From positions 1 to 64,000 of the forward strand of contig NZ_VANR01000002.1 in assembly GCF_005885675.1 (NCBI RefSeq): a DNA stretch of 64,000 nucleotides, given 5' to 3'. A program made the translations under genes and the position numbers. Origin of the DNA: Polaribacter aestuariivivens (GTDB lineage Bacteria > Bacteroidota > Bacteroidia > Flavobacteriales > Flavobacteriaceae). A model generated the notes under the pieces. That model searched no databases. It had not been told where the DNA came from and saw nothing but the letters and a program-made list of their open reading frames with translations. Positions 1 through 8,189 of this stretch are shown in pieces; the stretch's first letter is position 1; each line of letters begins with the position of its first letter.

Positions 1-3000
1 GTGTATGGAGAAGTTAAATTATTATCACCAGAAGTAGCATCAGCTTGCGAACTATGAAAAGTGACGTTAAAGTCATCAGGATCTTGTGAAGCGCCTAACA
101 AATTAATAATTTGACTGTCTAAATCTATATTTTGAATAATTCCATTGGTGTCATCACCATCTAAATCATCATCACAATAAGAAAGGTTAGAAACAGGTGT
201 AAATGTTGGTTCTGGATTTACAATAACATCAAAATTAGAAATTCCGTTGGCACACATGGTTGCTGAATTGTAAACTCTTACATGAATGGTTTCTCTATTA
301 GGTGTTAAGTTTGAATATGGTGAACTTAAAGGATTGTTTCCACTTTGTGCGTCTGCCAAAGTTCTATGATAGCTTACTGAGTTTATGGTGGCATCTTGAC
401 TGCCTAAAATTGTAGCAGTTTGAGCATCTAAATCAATACTTTGCGAAAAACCATTTCTGGCAGAACCATCAGAATTATCGTCACACACTTCTAAATCATC
501 TACAAAATTGGCAATTGGTAAAGGATTTACAATTACGTTAAATGAGGTATGGTCTGTAAAACAACCAGTTGTATTATTGGTAACTCTCACGAAAATTTCT
601 TGTGAATCTGGAATTGTATTTGTAAAAGGTGTGTTTTGAGGATTAGAACCAGCATTGGCATCTGCAGCAGAAAGGTGATAGGTTACTGTAAAATCAGAGG
701 AAGGTTGTGAGCCCAAAATATCATTTGTTTGTGAATCTAAATCGAAGCTTTGTACAAGTCCATTTGTAGCATCACCATCGTTTCCATCGTCACACAATTC
801 TAAATCTGTAACAGGATTTGCGGTTGGAACAGCATTTATTTGTAAGTAAAACTCTCCTAAACCTTGACAATTATTATTAACTGTACTTAATATTTTGTAA
901 TAGATTGGGAATCTAATTCCATCTGAATTAGTTGTAATATCTATTTTGTTGATATCATTTCGGTAATTTGTAATATCAATCTCATTTAAGGTGTTGTTTC
1001 TATCAGTTTCATTTTCAAAATATTTAATTTCTATATTGATAGGATTCGTAAGGTTTGATTTTATTTCATTTTCAATACTAGTTTTGTCTAAAATAAAATT
1101 AGTTATAAAATCGGTATCATCATTGGCACCAGGAGTATCATTTCCATCTGCATCTAAAAAATCGTCACAGGCAGGAGGTTGTAAATCGTCATAAGCATTG
1201 TCTGGAGTTTCACCAACGTTAATTTTTAGCTCAATTAAATCTCTGGCACAATCTTGATCAGAAATAACTCTTACAAATACAGATTGTGTTGTGTTAGAAA
1301 TAACTGGATATGCAGTTTCATCTGTTATTCTGTTTGTTCCTGCAGCATCTACATAGTATTCGAATCTAACATTTGGTGTATCAGAAATACTACTTTCTGC
1401 CAACGTTAAATTTACTGTTGGGTTAGTTGTACCTAATGCAACACAATGATCTAGTTCAGGATTTGCTTTTAATACAGGTAAAGGATCTACAATTAATTGA
1501 AAAGAAGTAAACGAACTTCCTGCAGCATCATTTGAAACAGCATTACAGCTAGTATTATTTACATTTTCTATACGCACAAAAATTCTTTCTGAATTTGTAA
1601 CAGTACGATTTGTGTTTTTATCAATAGCATCAGTAGTATTGTCAGTTTGAGCTCCAGTAAGTGTTGTGTGGTAAGTGATATTGTACAAACTAGCGTCTAA
1701 AGAACCTAAAATTTCTGAGTCTTTTGAACTTAGTAAAAAGGTTTCAATGATTCCATCTGTATCACTACCACTTGCAGTATCATCACATATTCTATAATCT
1801 GTAGGTTGTGTTGGTACAGGTAAATCATTTACATTTAATTCAAAACTAGTAATATCAAAACAAGCTTCTGATGCATTTTTATTTTGAACTCTAGCAAAAA
1901 TTGTTTGTCGACTAAATGCGGTTGGATTTGTATATGGATTTGCAATAGGGTTATCACCAGAAGTTGCATCTGCTAAATTTGTATAATACAAAACTTCAAA
2001 AGTAGTAGTGTCTTGTCCGTTTAAAATATCAGAGGTTCTGTCTGCTTGTAAATCAAATTCATTAAATCCGTCTCTATCAACATCACAAAAATCAATATTA
2101 GAGGGTTGTGTTGCGGTTGCAGATTCGAAAATATCTACGTTAAAAGTTGCGTTATATTGAGTAACATTTCCACAATCGTCCGTAAGTTTTACAGTTAATG
2201 TGTAGGAACCAGCATCATCAGGCATTATATTTATGAGAGATAAATCCTTATCTGAAGAAACTGAAGAAATTCTAGTTCCATTGTCAAAGTTCCATTCATA
2301 AGTTATACCACTTCCACTAACTATTTCTGATACTATAGTTTTATCTTGTCCAATACAAAATTTTAAATCTTGATTATTTATGGCTGTATTTGTATCCGCG
2401 TCAGTAATTTCAATTGGTAGTAATAAGGATGATAAAAATGGAGGTAAACCTTGACTTGCAGTGACACTACCATCACCAACTTTTACAGAAAGATGTGAAT
2501 AATCACAATCTCTCCCTAATTTTTCAGGATTATTAATAACACTTATAAAATTAGATTCATTTGAGGTCCAATATATTTTACCATCAGGTCCTAGTTGTAA
2601 AGCTCCTCTAGAATTAAAATAAGTATGAACAAGAAAAACACTATTATTCATGTCTTCTATAGTTGGTTGAGTAAGATCTATTTGATATAAATTTTCATTA
2701 GAACTATTAATTCTACCTGTAGACAGATAAAGCCTTCTACTAGATGCAGAAAACTCTACACCATATACATCTCCATTAACCTGAGATTGATCAAATTGTA
2801 CAGCAAATCTTGCTCCATTAAAATTGGTAATTTCACCTGTTTCATCATTAAAATCAAATAGATACGCTCCATTTGACATATTCGCAGAAACTAATTTAGA
2901 TCCATCAGGAGATACTTTTAAATATCCTCTAGGATCAGCACTTGCATTGTAACCGTTTATATTACTTATAGTTGGGTTTCCGACATTAACACCCATATCA

Positions 3001-3584
3001 TCTACTTTATATGCATAAAAATTATTTCCATGAGCGGAAATTACCCAAAAAGCATTGCAATCTTTTGCTCTAACAGCTGTTACTTTTTCAGACCAATTAG
3101 AGTGATCTACAGGGTTTCCTAAATCCTGAGGACCAGCAACAACCTCACCCAAACCTCCGTTTAAAGACATATCTATTGTGTAATACCAAAAACCTGCATT
3201 ATTACTAGGTTGTTGAGCACCCACTGTAAATAGATAATAAATATTAGGTTTTCCAGGAGCAGGAACTGTTAATGCAGATTGAGAACTAGAAGAATCTCCT
3301 TCTAAACCAACCCCGTTTGGCATGGGAGTATTGTTTTTATTCCAAATTGTTAAATTATTAGTGGTTGGTGTAGATGCTCCAACGTAAAATAATAAATTAC
3401 CATCAGCATCTGCAAACGATGAACAACCTTCAAGTGTATTTAATTGACTACCAGAAACAGGAACTGGAGTTCCTGAATTAAAATCTAAAGCAGCATTATT
3501 TCCAAAATACCAAAAATTGGCTTCTTTTTGAGAAAATAAATTTAATGTAAAAAAAAGTATAAAAAGAGGTAAAAAATTCTTCAT
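1..3584 (-). CDS. T9SS type B-like secreted repeat protein (C-terminus cut by window edge)
   Basis: The frame starts with ATG at 3584 and stays open to the left edge, so about 1194 residues are visible and the C-terminus is missing. Residues 1-19 form a signal peptide ending in FSQ. Residues about 20-360 look like a beta-propeller-type head opening with the NFWYFGNNAALDF motif that many flavobacterial type IX secretion (T9SS) proteins carry. A PKD-like domain follows (about 395-490), then about seven modules of roughly 100 residues. The clearest modules open with CDDxxDG, continue FDLxxQ...ILGSQ and VTYH, and end in IFVRVxN...C. By family knowledge such proteins end in a gliding-motility-associated (type B) C-terminal sorting domain, which lies outside the window. 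The likely role is a cell-surface or secreted adhesin-like protein; the substrate is unknown. Two conserved Cys per module could pair. Confidence 0.85.
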   Translation of the reverse strand, partial: MKNFLPLFILFFTLNLFSQKEANFWYFGNNAALDFNSGTPVPVSGSQLNTLEGCSSFADADGNLLFYVGASTPTTNNLTIWNKNNTPMPNGVGLEGDSSSSQSALTVPAPGKPNIYYLFTVGAQQPSNNAGFWYYTIDMSLNGGLGEVVAGPQDLGNPVDHSNWSEKVTAVRAKDCNAFWVISAHGNNFYAYKVDDMGVNVGNPTISNINGYNASADPRGYLKVSPDGSKLVSANMSNGAYLFDFNDETGEITNFNGARFAVQFDQSQVNGDVYGVEFSASSRRLYLSTGRINSSNENLYQIDLTQPTIEDMNNSVFLVHTYFNSRGALQLGPDGKIYWTSNESNFISVINNPEKLGRDCDYSHLSVKVGDGSVTASQGLPPFLSSLLLPIEITDADTNTAINNQDLKFCIGQDKTIVSEIVSGSGITYEWNFDNGTRISSVSSDKDLSLINIMPDDAGSYTLTVKLTDDCGNVTQYNATFNVDIFESATATQPSNIDFCDVDRDGFNEFDLQADRTSDILNGQDTTTFEVLYYTNLADATSGDNPIANPYTNPTAFSRQTIFARVQNKNASEACFDITSFELNVNDLPVPTQPTDYRICDDTASGSDTDGIIETFLLSSKDSEILGSLDASLYNITYHTTLTGAQTDNTTDAIDKNTNRTVTNSERIFVRIENVNNTSCNAVSNDAAGSSFTSFQLIVDPLPVLKANPELDHCVALGTTNPTVNLTLAESSISDTPNVRFEYYVDAAGTNRITDETAYPVISNTTQSVFVRVISDQDCARDLIELKINVGETPDNAYDDLQPPACDDFLDADGNDTPGANDDTDFITNFILDKTSIENEIKSNLTNPINIEIKYFENETDRNNTLNEIDITNYRNDINKIDITTNSDGIRFPIYYKILSTVNNNCQGLGEFYLQINAVPTANPVTDLELCDDGNDGDATNGLVQSFDLDSQTNDILGSQPSSDFTVTYHLSAADANAGSNPQNTPFTNTIPDSQEIFVRVTNNTTGCFTDHTSFNVIVNPLPIANFVDDLEVCDDNSDGSARNGFSQSIDLDAQTATILGSQDATINSVSYHRTLADAQSGNNPLSSPYSNLTPNRETIHVRVYNSATMCANGISNFDVIVNPEPTFTPVSNLSYCDDDLDGDDTNGIIQNIDLDSQIINLLGASQDPDDFNVTFHSSQADATSGDNNLTSPY
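25..2100 (-). repeat. Seven tandem protein-coding modules, about 310 bp period at the left end
   Basis: Within the large surface-protein gene the segment encoding CDxxxDG recurs near nt 150-185, 467-495, 764-800, 1137-1170, 1763-1793 and 2068-2095, with a more divergent module (HCVALG) near 1427-1450. The three modules nearest the left edge are the most alike (spacing about 310 bp) and could recombine. The ones closer to the gene start are more diverged. Confidence 0.7.
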
Positions 3585-3628
3585 TTGACGCTATTTGTAT
3601 AGTAAACGTCAAATATATTTAAAAAGTA

Positions 3629-4474
3629 CTACAAATCTCTCTTTTTTAACAGTGTAAAAGACAAATAAATAAATATGAATGTCCAAACAGAAACTATTAC
3701 AACAGTAGAAAAATCTACAGCGTAACTTTTAGAAAAAGTTTCACCAATTTGACTTGCTACAGACCTTACAGCACCTAGTCTTGAAAATGGCTCTTTTATT
3801 AAGTTAGCCATCGCTTCAAAAGGTAAAAATTGCATTACACCATCTACTTTTTCAGTTGTATTTTCTGAGTCTTTAAAAGTCCAAAATAAGTATCCTTTAA
3901 AAATACTTTCAATAAAAAACCATACAACCATAGCACCCACTGCAAATGCAGAACGTTTTACTAAGATTCCGAAAAATAATCCCATAGAAAAGAAACCTAC
4001 CAGTTTTATAAAAAAGGCAAGAAGGTATTGTAAATCGGAAGTAATAATTGCAAGTTCTGTATAATCTGAATAAAATAAGCCTAAGATTAAAGATACTAAG
4101 AAAACAAATAATGTAGAAATTAAAGCAAAAACAATAACAGTATAAAACTTAGAAAGTATAAATTCTTTTTTACTCAAACCATCAATTAAGTTTTGTTTTA
4201 ATGTTTTGTAGCTATATTCATTAGACATCATAGAAACAATGACTAATAATAAAAAGAATTTTAAAATAGCAGCAATATAGGTGTTAAAATGCCAAATGTA
4301 TGGAAAGTTAAAAATACCAATTTCTGCCAAATGAAATTTTATTGGACCAATATCAAACTTAATAGCAGCTATTAAAGCGATACAAGTTAATAAGCCAAAA
4401 TAAATTAGCGATAAAACCTTACTGGCTCTATTGTATTTTAATTTATGAAATTCTATAGTTAGTAGTCTTAGCAT
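3629..4474 (-). CDS. ABC-2 type transporter permease
   Basis: The 281-residue membrane protein has about six hydrophobic segments (about 20-40, 65-85, 110-135, 150-170, 175-195, 255-275), as in ABC-2 permeases of the bacitracin/antibiotic-export type. The first cytoplasmic part (MLRLLTIEFHKLKYNR) and the segment NEYSYKTLKQNLIDGLSKKE are typical of these subunits. The ATPase gene lies 23 bp upstream on the same strand, so the two form a transporter. The substrate is unknown; lipid or peptide export and gliding-associated ABC roles are both possible. This is not GldF, because the length and the motif composition differ. Confidence 0.85.
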   Translation of the reverse strand: MLRLLTIEFHKLKYNRASKVLSLIYFGLLTCIALIAAIKFDIGPIKFHLAEIGIFNFPYIWHFNTYIAAILKFFLLLVIVSMMSNEYSYKTLKQNLIDGLSKKEFILSKFYTVIVFALISTLFVFLVSLILGLFYSDYTELAIITSDLQYLLAFFIKLVGFFSMGLFFGILVKRSAFAVGAMVVWFFIESIFKGYLFWTFKDSENTTEKVDGVMQFLPFEAMANLIKEPFSRLGAVRSVASQIGETFSKSYAVDFSTVVIVSVWTFIFIYLSFTLLKKRDL

Positions 4475-4497
4475 GACTTTATTTTTTAAAATGATGA

Positions 4498-5397
4498 TTA
4501 GTTGTTGTTTGTTAAATCTAAAAATTGCTGTTCTAAACTTGGTTTACGTTTTACCAAATGACTTAAAACAATACCTTTTTTAAATAAAAATGAGTTCATT
4601 TCTGATGCCGTTAATGTATCATTTAAAGTCGCAATTACGATGTCATGTTCTTTGGTAACTTTAAGTATGGAAGGGTGTTTTTCAAGTTCTAATAACAAGT
4701 TAGCTTCGTTTTCTTCTACTTTTAGTTCAAACAAACCATTTGAGGTTGTCATTTCATCAACTCTACCACTGTATAACTTTATTCCTTTTCGTATTACAAC
4801 AACATGCGAACATACTTTTTCTACTTCATCTAAAAGGTGAGAGGCTAATAAAATAGTTGTTCCTGTACTTGCAATTTTTTGAATTATTTGACGAATTTCA
4901 TGAATTCCTTGAGGATCTAAACCATTTGTAGGTTCATCTAAAATTAAAATTTCTGGATCATTTAACAATGCAGATGCAATTGCTAAACGTTGTTTCATTC
5001 CTAAAGAAAATGTTTTGAATTTACTATCTCTTCTATCGTAAAGATTTACGGTTTTTAATTTTTCGTCGATTTTTTCTGAAGAAATTCCCTTAATAGTACA
5101 AATTAATTTTAAATTTTGTACAGCTGTCATATATGGGTAAAAGTTTGGTCTTTCAATTATAGCACCAACTTTTTTTAATGCTTCGTGTGTAGATAATTTT
5201 CCGTCAAACCATGAAAATTCACCAGAAGTTCTGTTTACAACATTTAAAATAATACCTAAAGTGGTTGATTTTCCACTTCCATTTGGTCCTAAAATGCCAT
5301 AAACATTTCCTTTTTGAATATCAAAAGAAAGGTTGTTTACTGCATGAACAGCACCATATTTTTTATCGAGATTTTTGAGTGATAAGATAGTTTCCAA
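4498..5397 (-). CDS. ABC transporter ATP-binding protein
   Basis: This 299-residue ATPase powers the adjacent ABC-2 permease. Walker A is GPNGSGKS (37-44), the signature is SLGMK (131-135), Walker B is LILDEP (151-156), and the switch His follows in LLASHLLDEVEKV. A C-terminal extension of about 80 residues is typical of the CcmA/bacitracin-type (DrrA-like) ATPases. The start is a TTG at 5397; no in-frame ATG precedes the Walker A motif, so TTG is the only start that keeps the whole domain. The two genes are read as one transcript, ATPase first. Confidence 0.88.
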   Translation of the reverse strand: METILSLKNLDKKYGAVHAVNNLSFDIQKGNVYGILGPNGSGKSTTLGIILNVVNRTSGEFSWFDGKLSTHEALKKVGAIIERPNFYPYMTAVQNLKLICTIKGISSEKIDEKLKTVNLYDRRDSKFKTFSLGMKQRLAIASALLNDPEILILDEPTNGLDPQGIHEIRQIIQKIASTGTTILLASHLLDEVEKVCSHVVVIRKGIKLYSGRVDEMTTSNGLFELKVEENEANLLLELEKHPSILKVTKEHDIVIATLNDTLTASEMNSFLFKKGIVLSHLVKRKPSLEQQFLDLTNNN

Positions 5398-5548
5398 AGA
5401 AATTGTATTTAGTCAGTTATAATTGTAAGACGACTAATTTACAAAATTGTTACGGGAAAAATTTGTTATTGTTTAAAAGCGTATTTGTGTAATTGGTAAT
5501 ATGATTATATAACAACCATATTTTAAGGTAGGTAGCAAATTATTTTGA

Positions 5549-6052
5549 TTAATACTCAGTGTAATCAAAATCATCATCAAAATGACCATAATCATCATCT
5601 ATATCTCCTTCATCCCCAAAAAGTTGTTCTGGATTTTCTGCAATAAATTCTTTTTCAGGTGCTTTTTCTGGAATTTCACCAACGTTTAAAATAATGGCTG
5701 GTAAATCATCTTTTTGTTCATCAGAAATTTGAACAACATCTACATAAAAAGTCCACATTTTAAGAAAATCATAAACATAAATAAGTTTGTCATTTTCTTC
5801 AGGTAAAGTTTCTAATAAAGCACAGGTTTTCATAGAAAGTCCTTCACCTGCCTCTGCCATATTAAATAACGGAATTTCTTCACCTTGATTCCATTCTTCA
5901 TCAGTTCTGTAAAAAGATGCCATTTCTTGCCCTTCAAAGCCAAAAGACTTCGCAATTGTAAAGTGTAAATCTTCTAAATTAATAGCATCATTTACTAAAA
6001 TGGTTCTAATTACATCTTCGTTAGTGTCTAAAATTACGCGTATTTTGTACAT
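5549..6052 (-). CDS. Plasmid pRiA4b ORF-3-like family protein
   Basis: The 167-residue protein matches the pRiA4b ORF-3-like family (MYKIRVILDTNEDVIRTILV, then FTIAKSFGFEGQEMASFY), a small alpha/beta fold of unknown function also found near IS1096-type elements. The C-terminus is very acidic (a run of Asp/Glu/Tyr from about 145). No transposase or terminal repeats are near, so it looks like a resident chromosomal gene. A TATTTTTG box on the minus strand (6076-6083) lies 24 bp upstream of the ATG and may be its -7 element. It is divergent from the thioesterase gene with a gap of 71 bp. Confidence 0.75.
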   Translation of the reverse strand: MYKIRVILDTNEDVIRTILVNDAINLEDLHFTIAKSFGFEGQEMASFYRTDEEWNQGEEIPLFNMAEAGEGLSMKTCALLETLPEENDKLIYVYDFLKMWTFYVDVVQISDEQKDDLPAIILNVGEIPEKAPEKEFIAENPEQLFGDEGDIDDDYGHFDDDFDYTEY

Positions 6053-6123
6053 ATAATGCTTTAACTTTTCGAGTGCAAAAATACAAATTTTTATGTGTAT
6101 TTTTACATATTAAATAATAGTAA

Positions 6124-6546
6124 ATGAACAAAACTGAAATTTTGAAAGCATTTAATGAGCGCTCTAAAAACACGCTTATGGAAACTCTTGATATAGAATA
6201 TGTTAATGTTGGTGATGATTTTTTAACTGCAAAAATGCCTGTGAATACTAGAGTTCATCAACCTTATGGACAATTACATGGAGGTGCAACAGCTGCTTTA
6301 GCAGAAAGTGTTGGTAGTGCAGCTTCTAACTTTTTTATTGATCATAAAAATCAGTTTATAAACGGAATTCAACTTTCTATAAATCATATAAAAGGTAAAA
6401 GAGAAGGTACCGTTTTTGCTACTGCTAAAAACATTCATAAAGGTAGAACAACTCACTTGTGGGAAGTTACAATTGTTGATGAAAATAATCAGCTTATTTC
6501 CGTAGCAAAAATGACCAACATTGTTTTAGATATTCATAAAAAATAA
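6124..6546 (+). CDS. Hotdog-fold PaaI-family thioesterase, probable DHNA-CoA hydrolase
   Basis: The 140-residue protein has the PaaI/YbdB hotdog fold: the HxxYGQLHGGATAALAES segment (about 50-68) includes the catalytic Glu/Asp region and the helix that packs in the hotdog core. The isochorismate synthase gene begins 9 bp downstream, so by context it likely hydrolyses 1,4-dihydroxy-2-naphthoyl-CoA in menaquinone synthesis (MenI role). That role is inferred from position; the family also includes phenylacetate and general acyl-CoA thioesterases. The other men genes are not in the window. Confidence 0.8.
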   Translation: MNKTEILKAFNERSKNTLMETLDIEYVNVGDDFLTAKMPVNTRVHQPYGQLHGGATAALAESVGSAASNFFIDHKNQFINGIQLSINHIKGKREGTVFATAKNIHKGRTTHLWEVTIVDENNQLISVAKMTNIVLDIHKK

Positions 6547-6555
6547 CGTTTAGTA

Positions 6556-7617
6556 TTGAATAATTTACTCGAAAAAATCACCTATCATTTTAATGATAAA
6601 TTACCATTTGTAGTTTATAGAAAACCTAACGAAACTACTGTTACTGGTTTTTTTATGAATGATGATGAGTTACATTTTGTAGATAATTTTACGGAAAGTG
6701 GTTTTGTTTTTGCACCTTTTGATAGTGCTGAAAAATCAATTTTATTTCCATTAAATAGAGCACTTTTTATTTCAGAAGAATTAGTTAACAAAGAAAAAAT
6801 TATTGAAAAAAAACCTTTTTCTGTTGATGATTCCTCCAAAAAAAAACATGTTCAAATAATTGAAAAAGCAATTCATGAAATAAAAACTACAGATTTGCAA
6901 AAGGTGGTAATTTCTAGAGAAGAACTTGTAAAAATTTCTTATTTCGATGTTTTAGAAATTTACAAACAATTACTTTTTACTTACAAAAATGCTTTTGTGT
7001 ATGTTTGGTTTCATCCAAAAGTAGGTTTGTGGTTTGGTGCAAGCCCTGAAACACTTTTAATAATTGAAGATGAGGCTTTTAAAACCATGTCATTGGCAGG
7101 AACTCAAGTTTATAATAACACTGAAAAACCAGTTTGGAAATCGAAAGAGTTAGAAGAGCAACAATTGGTAACTAACTTTATTAAAAATCAATTAAAAGAT
7201 AGCACTACTAATTTAATAATTGATAAAACAGAAACCATTAGAGCCGGAAATTTATTGCATTTAAGAACCAAAGTATCTGGAATGCTAAAAGAAAGTTCAA
7301 CTTTAGAACAATTAATTAGAGCTTTGCATCCAACACCAGCTGTATGTGGTTTGCCTAGAAAAATAGCCAAAGATTTTATTGATACTAACGAATCTTATAA
7401 CAGAAGTTTTTATACAGGTTTTTTAGGTGAATTAAACCTTCAAAATGCAACTTCAACATTAAAAAAAACTCAGTTATTTGTTAATTTGCGTTGTATGAAG
7501 GTTCAGGATGATGTTGCTTCGGTTTTTGTTGGCGGTGGAATTACAAAAGATAGTAATGCTGAGAATGAATGGGAAGAAACAGTTTCCAAAGCAAAAACAA
7601 TGAAACAAGTTTTATAA
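6556..7617 (+). CDS. menF: Isochorismate synthase
   Basis: The 353-residue chorismate-binding enzyme converts chorismate to isochorismate, the first committed step to menaquinone. The family motifs are present in order: KVVISREE (about 116-123), WFGASPETLL (about 156-165), the LHPTPAVCGLPR stretch (about 257-268), FYTGFLGE (about 281-288) and the terminal VGGGIT. The start is TTG at 6556; the next in-frame ATG is at residue 34 and would remove conserved N-terminal sequence. It follows the thioesterase by 9 bp, so it is cotranscribed. A strong terminator follows at 7624-7654. Anthranilate or aminodeoxychorismate synthase is less likely by context. Confidence 0.88.
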   Translation: MNNLLEKITYHFNDKLPFVVYRKPNETTVTGFFMNDDELHFVDNFTESGFVFAPFDSAEKSILFPLNRALFISEELVNKEKIIEKKPFSVDDSSKKKHVQIIEKAIHEIKTTDLQKVVISREELVKISYFDVLEIYKQLLFTYKNAFVYVWFHPKVGLWFGASPETLLIIEDEAFKTMSLAGTQVYNNTEKPVWKSKELEEQQLVTNFIKNQLKDSTTNLIIDKTETIRAGNLLHLRTKVSGMLKESSTLEQLIRALHPTPAVCGLPRKIAKDFIDTNESYNRSFYTGFLGELNLQNATSTLKKTQLFVNLRCMKVQDDVASVFVGGGITKDSNAENEWEETVSKAKTMKQVL

Positions 7618-7623
7618 ATAAAC

Positions 7624-7654
7624 AAAAGCCACAAATAGTAAATTTGTGGCTTTT
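7624..7654 (+). terminator. Rho-independent terminator after menF
   Basis: A perfect 13-bp stem (AAAAGCCACAAAT, 7624-7636, with its complement at 7642-7654) encloses a 5-nt loop and ends in a T run, 7 bp after the isochorismate synthase stop. Confidence 0.9.
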
Positions 7655-7751
7655 TGCAATGTGTAAAATTGAATTTGAATTGAAATTGTTTGTATGAACT
7701 AAATTTTGAAATTGCTCATTAAAATAGTTGATACGATTTAAGTTTTAAATC

Positions 7752-8111
7752 TTATATATCTTCAAAAGATACGTCTGTAAAGCTTCCTGTAGATTTTGTT
7801 TCCTCAGAAGTATCTTCTTTCTTAAAATCTTTTTGATGACGCTCGCTAATTACTTCATTTCCTTTTTCGGTAACTATGTAATCTGTTGCTTTTTTTAGCA
7901 TTTCATGAAAATCTGCAAAATCTTCTTTATACAAGTAAATTTTGTGTTTTTGATAATGAAAAGTTCCATCATCGTGCGTAAATTTTTTACTTTCTGTAAC
8001 TGTTAAGTAGTAGTCATCTGCCTTTGTTGCTCTTACATCAAAAAAGTAGGTTCTTCTTCCTGCTCTTAATACTTGTGAAAAAATTTCTTCCTGTTCAACT
8101 CTCTCTGCCAT
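7752..8111 (-). CDS. PUR family DNA/RNA-binding protein (DUF3276)
   Basis: The 119-residue protein begins MAERVEQEEIFSQVLRAGRR and contains YFFDVRATKADDYYLTVTES, typical of the Bacteroidota DUF3276/PUR-alpha-like fold, a single PUR repeat that binds single-stranded nucleic acid as a dimer. The last 25 residues are acidic and Ser/Thr rich and probably disordered. It lies 78 bp downstream of the ABC exporter on the same strand. Its in vivo role is not known. Confidence 0.88.
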   Translation of the reverse strand: MAERVEQEEIFSQVLRAGRRTYFFDVRATKADDYYLTVTESKKFTHDDGTFHYQKHKIYLYKEDFADFHEMLKKATDYIVTEKGNEVISERHQKDFKKEDTSEETKSTGSFTDVSFEDI

Positions 8112-8189
8112 AATCTTTATAAATAGTAGTTATAATTTTTATTTTATGTAACAAATCTAACAAAATATTTAATGTAGCAATGTTAAAGA

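Noticed and set aside
991..1194. Open frame on the plus strand inside the surface protein gene
   Set aside because: It is a shadow of the minus-strand coding region with no own start signals.
25..2100. CRISPR-like repeats
   Set aside because: The repeats are about 310 bp and protein-coding; no short identical repeats with spacers.
5549..6052. IS or transposon passenger based on the pRiA4b/IS1096-like family name
   Set aside because: No transposase, inverted repeats or target duplication nearby.
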